From Neurospora intermedia (Eukaryota; Ascomycota; Sordariomycetes; Sordariales; Sordariaceae): DNA of 64,000 bases. Positions within the stretch are counted from its first letter, which is position 1. The number at the start of each line of letters is the position of its first letter. The stretch covers positions 496,001 to 560,000 of the forward strand of contig BTPP01000002.1 of assembly GCA_037102815.1 (NCBI GenBank), read 5' to 3'. Positions 1 to 10,604 of the stretch are shown piece after piece. Position numbers and translations under genes: made by a program. The notes beneath the pieces were generated by a model that had not been told where the DNA came from, made no database searches, and worked only from the letters and a program-made list of their open reading frames with translations.

Positions 1-637
1 TGTCGGTCGCTTCCGCCCCCGCGGCGGGATGAGGTGGCCCAAGAGACCAGCGACGACTCCCCTTGAAGAGGAGACGACTCGGCACTTACTACCATCCCCT
101 CCTCTCAAGTATTAGCAAGCCCCAAAGATGTCGGTCGCTTCGCGGCCGCGGCGGTGTCAGATGCCCCAAGAGACCACCGACAACTGCCGTCCACCACTGG
201 AAGAAAGTCTCAATCGCCGGTCTCGAAATGATTAACGGCACCCGGGACAAAAAGCATTTCAAATGCCAGACCACCGAGCTTCTCCAGAGGAGCAGAGCTA
301 TTCAGCTCCAGATGAACATCTGTCCATGGAATCAGGTGATTCTCCGAATCAGCGGCCTCATTAGAAGATTTTCGATGATGATAAAGGGATGGCAGGCGGC
401 GGTGGTAGCCGCGGTGGCTACCAGGGCGGAGGTGGCTACCAGGGCGACGGTGGCTACCAGGGCGGAGGTGGCTACCGGGGCGGAGGTGGCTACCAGGGCG
501 AAGGTGGCCACCAAGGAGAGTGTTCCCCGATTGGGACCAAAGCTATCTCCCTTTCGTCATCTTCTGTGTTTATTTCTGTTTCTTTGTACAACTTCTCGTG
601 TATTCGAATGAGGGGATGTCCAATTGTTTTTGCTTGA
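1..637 (+). other. left-edge fragment: RGG-like and GGYQGGG repeat coding remnant
   Basis: The edge of the window cuts into something with coding character. A diverged direct duplication (about 1-60 and 128-187) reads as RGG.R.PKRP.TT-like peptide in both copies, but in different frames. At 389-530 a heptapeptide-type repeat GGGGYQG is encoded five to six times, in the style of glycine-rich RNA-binding tails. In the frame of that repeat a short ORF opens at ATG 263 (MPDHRASPEE...), reaches an in-frame TAG at 362-364, and then continues through the repeat to 637. It could be the 3' end of a spliced gene, a decayed gene, or chance. I cannot name it. Confidence 0.35.
389..530 (+). repeat. minisatellite encoding GGYQGGG units
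   Basis: Imperfect tandem array of about 21 bases per unit (GGTGGCTACCAGGGCGGA type), five to six copies. Substitutions mostly preserve the Gly-Gly-Tyr-Gln/Arg-Gly peptide in one frame, which suggests past or present coding constraint. Confidence 0.7.
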
Positions 638-1761
638 CACGGGGTTTCCCCGTTGGCACCCGTCAAGGGAAATGGCACCCCGTTGAGGGAAGCGGCCACC
701 CTTGAGACAAACAGCATATGAGGCTTGCTTGACAGAGCAGTCAGCTCGGAGATAGACTTACCCAGAGAAGACAACAATCAACACATCTATTATTCTGCGC
801 TATACTGGTTTCCACGCATCACTGCTCCTCACCGGGCGCTATAGACTCCAGTCGGGCGTTGACGCAAATTTCGTCCTCGGACCTCGGTCGATGTAGCTGG
901 TGTTAGATAGAGGTAGCAACAATAGTCCAACAACACACACTTTCCCACGAACTTAGCGACTTGCATGTTGTTGAAGTGCCCCCTTAAAACCAATGATGCA
1001 CGAGCAGGATGGCTTTCATGTTGCTCTTCTTCGTCATCTGGTGTGATTCAGGCCAGGCCATGTGCAGATGTACTGACAGCGCCGGTGCTAGACCTGTGGC
1101 GGGATGGTTGGGCATGTGCAACCACCAACCCGGTCTATCTTCAGCGGTCTCTTCGGTGCCAACAGGAAATACGGCGACGGAGCGGGGCCGGAGGGCCGTC
1201 GACAGTGTCGATATGCCGTACTTGCTGCTTACACGAAATTACGCGTCGTAATCAAGGCGATAGCCTCAGGTTTCGATCCCGATAAGACTCCATCCCATGT
1301 GCTGAGGTTACCGCGTTCTGCCAGCCGGGCTTGTCGACCGTGGTGAATGGCGGTTAAGGTCTGCCCCCCGTCTGGTCCGTTTGCGCTTCGTACTTCTTGT
1401 CCAGTCCTCCGACAAAATTTGTTCTGATCGCTCAACTTTGCAGAAGCAACGACCATCACCTCGACAGGAATTTTTTCTTCCAAGGTACCTCACTTCCTTT
1501 CGCTTGATCATCGGTCAAGTCTCTGCCAAAGCCGCATACCATACTACCACTTGAGACTTCTTCACCAGTCCAACGACAGCCCACATCTGGTTGTTGCTTG
1601 GAAATCGACTCAGCATTGCGGAAGAACAAACAAGCCCATGTTTTCTAAACCCAAAGGCCAACACGACGACAACTGGTTTATACCGTGATCACTTCACCCG
1701 GTGGTCTCCTAAAGCACGCATCCTAATTATTGAAGCTCAAGAGTCGTGCGAGCCTTCCAAG
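638..1761. other. intergenic, no supported gene
   Basis: Mixed composition with only short overlapping frames of no recognisable character. I see no gene, tRNA or transposon here. Confidence 0.5.
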
Positions 1762-1902
1762 ATGGATCCTCACAACAAGACTCCTCACAACAAGACTCCT
1801 CATGATGATGCTTCTCACAACATTGACCCTAACAGGATGGGTCATCACAACATGGCTCCTCACAACTTGGATCCTCAGATCCTGGACCCTTACTTGCAGT
1901 AA
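1762..1902 (+). CDS. 46-residue ORF of pentapeptide repeats, upstream of gene A
   Basis: The ORF starts at ATG 1762 (MDPHNKTPHNK...) and is built almost entirely of 15-base units encoding PHNKT, PHNKT, PHDDA, SHNID, PNRMG, HHNMA, PHNLD, PQILD. It stops at TAA 1900, immediately after CAG, so CA|GTAAGT also forms a perfect 5' splice donor overlapping the stop. It cannot be spliced in frame to gene A at the nearest acceptor, because gene A's frame has a stop just before its ATG. It may be an upstream ORF, a lone first exon, or a non-coding minisatellite. Confidence 0.3.
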   Translation: MDPHNKTPHNKTPHDDASHNIDPNRMGHHNMAPHNLDPQILDPYLQ

Positions 1903-2096
1903 GTAGACCCGTCCGCAGTTCACTTTTGTCATATACGATCTCGCATTCTTCTTGATTTGAGCCCTCTTCCACTCCTCAATTTTCAGTTCCGTCGTCATCT
2001 CGCGATATGATATCGTGTCGTTCGGTACTTCGGCACCCATGTCGAAGCCGTCAGTCGACTCTACCTAAGATCCACGTCCCTGGTTAGACAACATGA

Positions 2097-3894
2097 ATGG
2101 AAGCTAATAACGCTCCAAACAGATTTCCTGATGGAAACGATCTAGGAGACTTTGGAGACGACGATTTTTTCCAACTCCTTGCAGGCGACGATGTCGGTCC
2201 GATCCCACTCAACAACGATGGGTTCGGTATGGACTTCAACCCCGTGGACAACTTGCCCATGGTCAACCCGATGGGCGGAGAAGTCGCACAGTTGCCAATG
2301 AACGAAGTCGTTGAAGAGGCCCCGATGAACGAAGCTGCTGGACAGATCCCAGTTGACGGGGAATTTGCACAGCTCCCAACTGAGACCATAGTCCAAATGG
2401 ACAACGTCATGGTCAGTGTTGTTGGAACAGAGCTGCATGAGCCGTATTGGAAAATCCTGGGTATGTACGAGAAAAGCAAAGTGCCTGGCCTTTTCGTTTC
2501 AAAGTGGCGTGTCACAGGATTACTGACAAACTCTTGCTTTACACTATAGACAGCATCTACTATTTCATTCGGAACCACAGGTGGGCGTCCGTTCCCAATG
2601 TTCAGGGCAAATTTCGCTCTCGCACCTCAGTTCAAGCATCCCATCGAGCCGTCGGAGCCCCGCCGCCATACGTCCCAGCCAACTGGGCCGCCTACGAGGC
2701 AATGACATCTGCCCCAGGAAACGAGGATATCGGACAACTCTTCAGAAACCACCTTCTGTTTGCCTTTGACGCCTTCAGATGGGCCGTGTTCATGGAGAGA
2801 TTTGGTGCTCTGGAGGTCAGTTACGGCAACATCGGGCAGACAAGACCAATCATTGGTCGCCTCCACCCAAAGCTTGCCGTCCATGAGAAGCAAGGCATTG
2901 ACTGGCACGCCAACAAGCAAGAGCACGGCGACGTGGACCAGCATTTTGAGGAGCTTTCGATCAAGAATGAGCCCGAGTCCCTTGCGGCACAAGAGTGGAA
3001 GAGAAGGCAGAAGGCCTATCAAGTTCGTACGAAATACGGCTTCTCACAGGGCAGCTTTGCCGATGCTCCGAGGACTCAGGAGCAAGAGCAGGAGGTTGTT
3101 AGCGAGCTGGTTGTCGCGATGTTGAACGACCACGACATTGTCGACAAGGAACAGCACAAAGGTGGTAGAGAGAACCATGTGCTGAAAGAGAAGAAGCACA
3201 TGTCGCTGTTGAATGTGGAGTCCAGTGCTTGGGAGGCCCTGGTAAGTTGTCGCTTCTTTTCCTTTGCCTCCCTGATTGAGTTAGTCACTGATCACCGATC
3301 CCTACAGCGCGCCCTCCAGGACGTTTCACTGGGAATGCCGAATGCCGGCGTTTTCAGTCTGGATTTTGTATTCAAACCTTACGACAGCTTCAGGGCCCGT
3401 TTGGCGGACTTGAACACGTTCTTTCGTTCCTCCAAAGCCGCGGTGACGAGCACGACAGAGAGCTCCAAGCTCACTCGTTTTGCCGGCAGTCCTTCTGCTG
3501 AACTCAGTGTAAGCCAATTTTCTTGATTTCTTTCGTTTGTTGGCATAGAATTGGCTGGCTGACATGGAATGAATGATAGTCCAAACGTGTGAACAAGACT
3601 GGCGCTGAGAGGAAAGCGGCGGATCTGACAATCGCCAGTGAAGTTAGAAGGAGTATGGCAGCGGCAGCGCAGCCACCAAGTACCGCACATGAGGCCGGCG
3701 AGCAGGTGTGGGCAGAGGACTCTGAGTTGGAGTACGAAGTGGACGCCGAGGATGACCAAACCCTCTATGATAATGATGCCCAGGGTGGTGCGCCGGCCAC
3801 GGTCGATGAAGCCACTGTCGATGACAACACGACGGTTCAAAATCTCAAACGGAGGCGTGTCTCGAGCGACGAGGAGGATGCTCAGTCCTTTTAA
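2097..3894 (+). CDS. gene A: unrecognised four-exon protein with a C-terminal domain shared with gene B
   Basis: Exons 2097-2460, 2550-3241, 3308-3508 and 3580-3894 join in frame to 523 residues. The start is the only usable ATG: the codon before it is TGA, and ATG 2093 stops after four codons. Introns are 66-89 bases; intron 1 has a TACTGAC branch site. The N-terminus (about 1-120) is acidic and carries MNE/QLP repeats. The middle holds WKILDSIYYFIRNHRW and an Arg/Glu-rich segment. The C-terminus ends in a basic patch LKRRRV followed by SSDEED, like a nuclear-localisation signal beside an acidic tail. The block SKAAVTSTTESSKLTRFAG through the last exon aligns with gene B (19.2 kb), including an intron exactly after Glu-Leu-Ser. 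I recognise no named domain; a nuclear role is only inferred from the basic patch. Confidence 0.75.
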
Positions 3895-6120
3895 ACGTAC
3901 CCCTAGGGGGTACACTTTGGTTTGCAGGACTTGCCTTCAACTGCGGTTGAACTTACGGACATCCATGGCCTTCTGTTGCTGGCTTCAGTTCTTGCGCTGT
4001 CTGTTGTACATTGTTGTTAGAGGTGGATGGGGGTAAGGTACTCCGGGATTGGTACTACAAGTATCATCGAACAAGGGCATTGAACCTCCAGGCATAAAAA
4101 CGAGGCGAGGAGGTTGATCCATGTAACGAGCCTTGAAAACACTCCAGCTATCTTACGTAAAGGAAAGCAGTCTCCAGCTTGTCGTCCATCAAACTTCGTG
4201 ATTGGCCTGTTCGGGTATCCTGGCCGTATGCTGAGCAGGTATATTCTGCGGCCTTTCGTTTCCGGCGGCCTCGAAGCCAACTTGACTTCTCATGGCAAGG
4301 CGAGTATTGGCTGGCAGTGCGAGAAGCATGGATCTGTTAGCAAGTGTAACACCGACCAGAGGGAATGTCATTACCGTACACGGAAGCTCGGACTGAAGCA
4401 TGATTGATCCAGGGAATCTTGGTCGACACTCCGAAGGTGCGGGCGGAAGAGAGAGGTTATGTCGAGGCGTACCTCTAGGTTCCGCTGAATGAAGCTTGGT
4501 CTTTCAGCTTCTTGTGGCTTCTGATGATTTACTTGTCGACAGGAGCACTACCACACTGATCGAGGTGGGTACAGATGCGATGAAGATCGTTGAGGACCGC
4601 CAGTAGTAGGTAGAGGTATGGGAGTCGTCCTCTGCGGGAGTAGGATGCTCGGATTGGACGGTCTTTGTTGCCTGTTCGTTCTTTGCGGTGTTAGCCTACT
4701 GCAGAAATCCAGGACTGCCACGAGCAGGGTCGGGAGTTGGTACATCGAAAAGGAGGAAAATCAACGTACCTGTCCGGCAGCCAAACGGCCAAGAGAGAAA
4801 CCACTGACCGGTGTTCACAACGGTCACAGATGGAGAAGAAATGGAAGGGGAAGACTGGGGTTTGTTGTGTCCTTGCTCAGCCGACTGGAGCCAGACATGG
4901 AAGTCGAGGTACAGTCTGGAAAGAAGCCCAAAGCTGGGCGGGATGGGACGGATGTGAAGACTGGAGAGAATTTGGATGATGTCAGAGTCGTCGAGGACCG
5001 CGACTTCTGAGGCGGAGGATCATCTCTCCCCTGCTACCAGCGTCCAAGATTGCAAGCATGCGGTATGGGCCTGGCCGTCATCGGAGGGAGCAAATTGCCT
5101 TGCGCGGAGGCAATCTCTCCTGGGGCTGGGAGTAGGGGCTGGAAGGAAGAAGAATCATACACGAGGGAGGAGGCAGGTGCGTGTCTTCAACTCAACCAAT
5201 CCTTTCGAGAGATCTCGATCCAGGCCTGATCATCCACGGCAAATGATCAGAGGAGCGAGAGGGGAAGCTTCCAGACCTACCTCTCATGGTATCACCAAGT
5301 GACAGGATGACGTCGACCGCATGTTCCCAGAGAGGTTCTCTCGTCAGGAGCAAGAAGCTGCGTTGCAGGAGGACCAAAAGCGGCAATGGATTTTCGTCCC
5401 CTTCCATGTTCACGATCTGGGTGCCTGACTGGCATGTGGACAGCCGCCTCAAGCACCCACACACAAGAGATGCCCGTTGGCCTTCTCCTTCCTCCTCAGC
5501 TCGACTCCAGGAGGGGACACACAGCTTGGATGACAAATGGATGACTCCCTGCGTCTGGCGGCAAGCCGTACCTTCCCTTCTACGTCTTCCTCGAGTTGAC
5601 CGTTAAATCTCCCAGCCTGGCCCGCCTCCCCTTGTCCCAGCTGCTCGATCAAGTATTTATTCTCTCCTCCCCCGCCCTCCATCGCCTTTCTTTTCCCTCA
5701 CTTCTCTCTCATACACGCACACATCACTCCATCAATTTTTCCAAAATGATCACCACCGCAGCGTCAGCCCCAAAGCACACCATCATGCTTCTTGGTCATT
5801 TCCACCATCACTCCTGAACCTTTGGACTCACGTCCTTCTCTTCTCCTCGTTTTGGTCCCCGTAATCCAACTCTACAACCTACCTCTAGGTACCTGGTTTG
5901 GGCCATCACAAAGTTCTCCAAGCGCAACATCCATCCATCCATCCATCCATCCTCTGGCCGCTGTTCCTCCCGGTTCCGGTCCCCATCTCTCCCTACTTCT
6001 CGCCCTCTCCCTCTCCGCCGAACACGGCAAGCAAACAGTCGCACAACGAAACGCAAACGGCAGCGATCAGTTCAACTTTTTGGCCTGGCTGGCCAAGAGT
6101 CCGTTTTGCAGCAGCCCGGC
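3895..6120. other. intergenic with no firm gene
   Basis: Several overlapping frames (for example 4618-5010 plus and 5192-5536 minus) lack splice logic or recognisable protein character. From about 5590 the plus strand becomes strongly pyrimidine-rich, which resembles a Neurospora promoter/5' leader and precedes the small locus at 6.1-6.9 kb. A CATC microsatellite lies at 5930-5953. An ATG in good context (TTCCAAAATGATC, ATG 5747) opens only 23 codons. Confidence 0.4.
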
Positions 6121-6122
6121 CT

Positions 6123-6863
6123 ATGTCCCGGGCAGACTCTCCTCCCCCTCCTCGATGGGGTAAGTATTTTCTGTCTTCCCTCTTCCTTTTTTCTTCCTTC
6201 TTCAGCGGCGGTCTTGAACTTGAGGACAACATCTGACACCACCTCCATCTACAGGGGGTGGGGAGACATTCTTGGAATGTTCAATCCGCGACTTGGCCCT
6301 CTGAGTCTCGGTCTTTCTCTGGCCGCGCTATTGTGGCCCTCTGAGTCTCGGTTTTTCTCTGGCCGCGCTACTCGCCAGTTTTCTCTGGCCGCGCTACTGC
6401 GGCCACTCGAGAGAAGAACCACCGGATGGTGGTTCTGGGGTATGTACCTAGCACATTCATCCACATGACACTCCAATCGACACCAGACTAACAGCAGTCT
6501 GTTTGCTTCCTTTTCAGGTTCCAGTCCTCATTGTCGCCATCGAGAAGTGGCCCTCTGAGTTTCGGTCTTTCTCTGGCCGCGCTACTCGCCAGTCGAGAGA
6601 AGAACCACCGGATGGTGGTTCTGGGGTATGTACCTACCTAGCACATTCATCCACATGACACTCCAATTCAATGACACCAGACTAACACTGGTTGCGTTCC
6701 TTGCCAGGTTCCAATCCTCATCATCGCCGTCGTTCGTCGCCGTGAAGAGAGCGAAGTTAAGCGTCCGTCGTGGGGAGTGGGGAGTGGGGAAAGGGGAGAG
6801 GGGGAGGAGGGGAGGAGTACCGCGAGGCCATCTCCGCCGCCGCCATGGGTTTGGGTTTGCTAG
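6123..6863 (+). pseudogene. small multi-exon locus with duplicated exon-intron module, reading frame interrupted in the first module
   Basis: Canonical introns can be drawn at 6160-6254 (GTAAGT...CTACAG, ATCTGAC branch), 6440-6517 and 6626-6707. The last two are near-copies of each other (GTATGTACC...ACTAACA...CAG). Exon 6518-6625 reads VPVLIVAIEKWPSEF...PPDGGSG, and exon 6708-6863 reads VPILIIAVVRRREE... to a stop at 6861; both are in phase 0. The preceding exon (6255-6439) contains two full copies and one partial copy of a 40-base unit, which throws its reading frame off and brings in a TGA. Possible starts are ATG 6123 (MSRADSPPPPRWG) or further upstream. Either a rapidly changing small gene or a recent pseudogene; function unknown. 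Confidence 0.45.
6294..6625 (+). repeat. tandem module duplication (exon plus intron) with internal 40-base repeats
   Basis: The sequence TGGCCCTCTGAGTYTCGG... followed by a TCTCTGGCCGCGCTA core begins at 6294, 6334 and 6548, with a partial copy near 6380. The segment CTCGAGAGAAGAACC through the GTATGTACC intron to its CAG recurs about 186 bases apart. Few differences separate the copies, so the duplication is recent. Confidence 0.85.
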
Positions 6864-8158
6864 AGACAAGAGCCGGGTGGTCCAGTGTTACTTGGACCAC
6901 CCGGATCAAGTTTGAAGAGGTGAGGGGGGGATAGATTCAGCAGGATCGGGGGAGACCCCGGGGCAAGTCGTTGTCTTCATGGTCGTCGGTCTTTTACATT
7001 TGGAGGAGGTTGTTTCTGGAGAGTAAATCTTTCTTTTGTTTGACAGGATACCTAGGTAGAGGTAGTGTAGAGGTAGTGTAGCTAGAAAGTTGAAGATTGC
7101 TTCTGCACGTCTGGACTTTTTTTGCAAATGTTCTTGTCCTCTCCTTCGTTGTTGTCATTTCTTTAGGTTACTGAGACCTTCGCGGCAGAATGACAATGGC
7201 AACCACCAAAACCCCAATCGTAAAATTTCAAGTTGTGTTCAGAGGGGTCGGTGTCTCCTCTGGACTGTGTACTGTGTAGACAAGGAATAACCCAGCCCCT
7301 CCACTGGAACGAGTTCCTTGCGCTTTGACTTGATTAGCAAAGGTATCCCGGCAGCACGAACGGTGCCTGGCACAAGCTCTTTCCCAATCCCTAACAGCCC
7401 GATACCTTTCGGTGTACCTTGGTCACGCGGAACTGAAGAATACGTGCACAACATAGTTAATGCACGAGAGCAGGCCAAGACAGAATACGTAGTAAACTTT
7501 TATAATTTCCATCCAGTTTTGTACCTCTAGCTACCTCAGGTAAACATTTCGCTTTCCAACACCATTCCAATTTCCAAAAAAAGCGATACGCTAAAACCTT
7601 TCATACACTATACACTTATAGGCCACACACACACACACACACACCTATCACGCCCATCCTTTCGGAGTAGATTCTTCTAAAAACGCCATGGACATATTGT
7701 AGAACAAAAAACAAGAAGATGTAGAAAAGGGAAAAAAAATAGAGGGTGTTGATATATGTACAAGAAAAGTGGAAAGTTATCCAATAGGTAGGTATAATGA
7801 TGATAGATGGATGGATATATGGTAAAATAACAGGAAGAAACGGGAAAACAATATGCCAGTGTAAGCCTCGCTTTGACGATGGGGATGGCGATGGCGATGA
7901 CGATGACGATGATGGCGATGACTGATAGCGGGCGACGATAACTTGGGGGTGAAAGGGGCGGAGGGACCGATGGACGGAGGGCCATAAAAGTCGAAACTCA
8001 GTCGATTAGATGATTGGTGGTGGTGGTGGTGGTGGTGTTCAACTCCGCAGTCCTGTCCTCTTTTTCCTTTCCCTTCCTTTCCGACACAACAACAACAATA
8101 ACCGGTGCCCTTTCTCCGTCGCAATACCTCTAGATAGCAGGTCTAGTGTGGTCCTCTC
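6864..8158. other. intergenic between the 6 kb locus and the receptor gene
   Basis: No supported gene. It contains a CA dinucleotide run at 7624-7644, ATGG/GATA-type tetranucleotides near 7800-7815, and GATGGCGATGAC microsatellites at 7880-7920. The last few hundred bases are presumably the 3' flank of the minus-strand receptor gene. Confidence 0.5.
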
Positions 8159-9556
8159 TCAAGACTCAACAACATGCGTCACCGTCGTCGTCTTGGTTCC
8201 CGTCGGCCACCCACTGCTCCCGCCATGTCCGCCACTGCCATGCCCATCATCACTGCTCATATCCGTCAACTTGGTCTCGCTCGTGTTCCAATTATTCGCC
8301 GCCGTCAGCGGTCCCACGCTCTCCCGGCTGCCCGACATGCTGCGCTTCGTCCCGTCGCTGCCGCCGGCTTCCACCACCGTCGTGACGCCGCGGCCCTTGC
8401 CGATGTCATTGCGCAGACCGAATTCCTCGGCGCCGTTCTTGGGCGTGCGGCTGCGGATGTACCCGTTGGCGTTGGTGGTGGCGCCGAATTGCTGAGTGCC
8501 GAGGCCGCCCGAGGTGCTCTCGCCCAGCTGGGACTTGGTCAGGAAGAGGCGGAGAAGAGGGCGCAATGTGGCGAGCGAGGAAGCGACGAGGCCGATGCCG
8601 GTTTCGGCGGTGGACCAGATGGCGACGTCGGAGGTGGCCCAGAGGAAGTCGGCTTGGTTGCCGAGGTCTTTGACGTAGGGGATACGGACGATGGTTGCTG
8701 TTGAGGCGCTGTGGGTTGGCGTGTGTGAGTACATGTATGTGGAGGACAAGAAGGGAAGGGAAGGGGGGGAAGCGTACACTGCACCGATGGACAGAATGCC
8801 AGCAACCATGAGTTTCGTGCGCGAGTTCATCTGCAGGTGCCACACGAGCGAGATGGGCAGGAGACCCAGGATCCAGTCAGTGGCGCAAGTGATGGCTGAG
8901 TAGGCGTAGGTGGCGTCGACGACGATTTGAGGGTTCATGCAAGACCCCTCGCCGCCGGTGAAGCGCGTCCAGAAGTATTCGGAGGGCATGCATTGCATGA
9001 CGAAGACGAGGAAGTAGGCGACACCGACGATTTCCAGGGTGCCGACGGTGATCCAGATGATGAGCTTGTGGGTCTTGGAGACGGCGATACGGAGGAGTTG
9101 GACGCCGATACTGGCTTTCAAGGCGAGACCGGCGAGGACATAGACGGGTTCGCATGCCCACCACCACTACAGTTGTTTAACGCGATGTTCAATCCTAACT
9201 GAAGGGAATGATGGAAGGCTTACCTTTAACCCAATTGGTAACTCATTTGGTGGAAGGTCATAGGCATGTTGGCCTGTGCCGTGATGTGTGCCCGCAATGG
9301 AGAATGTGCAATAGAAAACGAAAAAGAACTGTAAACAGATGAAGGTATTAGCATCAAGCGTGGCGCTTTGTGTATGTGTGTGTGTGTGGAGGGAACATAC
9401 CCATGAGATAAAGGTCAGCCAGTCATCGAGACCGAATTGTTTCACGATAATGACTCGACAATAGCATCGTAGTAGGACGGCGACGGTGCTGAGTGCGACG
9501 AAAAGCCCCGCAGCTCCGGCGACTTGTGGCCCTCGGCCCTTGACGGGAACTGTCAT
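8159..9556 (-). CDS. Pth11-type / fungal rhodopsin-domain integral membrane protein
   Basis: Minus-strand exons 9556-9401, 9328-9224, 9166-8778 and 8708-8159 join in frame to 399 residues. The N-terminal half carries several hydrophobic helices. It shows the family pattern of a first helix with an RCYCR segment, LDDWLTFISW, a TGQHAYDLP loop, EPVYVLAGLALKASIGVQLL, and a helix VGTLEIVGVAYFLVFVMQC followed by Asp-rich and NSRTKL loops. This matches the fungal-specific seven-helix family (SAT4/Pth11-like, Rhodopsin_dom_fungi), proposed surface receptors in ascomycetes. The C-terminal 140 residues are hydrophilic, Gly/Ser/Thr-rich and probably cytoplasmic. I chose ATG 9556 because it sits close to the first helix. 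An upstream in-frame ATG at 9646 would add 30 residues including a polyalanine run from a CTG repeat. Ligand unknown. Confidence 0.85.
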
Positions 9557-9580
9557 TTTTTTCTTATTGTGTGTGATGAG

Positions 9581-9582
<2 letters not shown>

Positions 9583-9611
<29 letters not shown>
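9583..9611. repeat. CTG trinucleotide repeat at the 5' end of the receptor gene
   Basis: About nine CTG units on the plus strand. Read on the minus strand they would encode polyalanine if the upstream start at 9646 is used; otherwise they lie in the 5' leader. Confidence 0.85.
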
Positions 9612-10385
9612 TCTTCACGAGATTGTCTGGTAACAATACGTAGCACAAAGAAGCATGGGCGAACGTGCGGGAAGAGAGGAGAACAGTGTGTGTGGCGTTC
9701 TTGGATCTTTAAAAAAAATGGATTTCAAAATGTCAAATCTGATCCATCGTCGGGCGGGGTTTTGAAGATTGATAAAAGAGTGTGCTGTGCGGTGTGCAAC
9801 GTGGATTGTGGAAAACCCCAAGAAATGGATGGACGTTCTGCTTTGAGTTGAGGTAGTGTCGCAACCGGGGACCCCTTAATGCAAGGAAGTGGAAAGGAAG
9901 GGGAAGAGACGAAAAAAGGAAAAAAAAAAAAAAAGAGAGGCGACTTCGCATGGTTGGATGGGTGCGTGGTAGTAGTGGCCGTTGCAACGCACCCCTTTCA
10001 CAACCGAGACGGTTACTAGTCCCTGGGCCTGGGGGGATTTCTGATTACGCCGCTGAGAAACCAAAGTCGTAGTGTAGTAGGAAAAATATGGGGACGCCGC
10101 GAATGACCGTTAGAGCGAGGACTGGACGGGCCCGGGACCGGGACTGTAGCAATCGGTCGGGCAGCGCGACTGTGTGGAGATGGGAATGGAGGGAAGGGAA
10201 ATGGAGCCGGGCAAAGGTACCCGTGGGCGAGCAAGTGGTTCGATTGGTCTGAAGAGGGTCACGCTACACCCACTTTCTCTCTCAGTCTCTCTCTCTGTCT
10301 CTCTCAACACCTAGTCAACAGAGTGGGAATGAATGAATGAACAAATTGGGGACTCGTGGCTTGTCTGGGCAACGAACTCGCGTGT

Positions 10386-10604
10386 CCATCCCTTTAACGG
10401 TGAAAATGTTACATTTTAGCGGCCTCCACAGTCTACCAGTAGTGACATTTAGCGACTTACCAATGTCGCCAAGCAAGCACTAGCCAGCTTGTTCTTTGAG
10501 GTATCTGCAGGCCTCGAGATGTCCAACGCTAGGAAGGGGAGCCACCGATTGGCTGCTAATCCCTACCGCGCTAAAATGTAACATTTTCACCGTTAAAGGG
10601 ATGG
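10386..10604. mobile_element. MITE-like element with perfect 36-base inverted repeats
   Basis: The arm 10386-10421 (CCATCCCTTTAACGGTGAAA...) is repeated in perfect inverted orientation at 10569-10604, with a 147-base spacer. No coding capacity. The size (219 bases) and paired termini fit a miniature inverted-repeat element or a hairpin-forming locus. I could not find a clear target-site duplication, so a mobile origin is inferred. Confidence 0.5.

Noticed and set aside
1240-1290. GGTTTCGATCCC resembling a tRNA B box
   Set aside because: No matching acceptor stem, A box or anticodon arm at the expected spacing.
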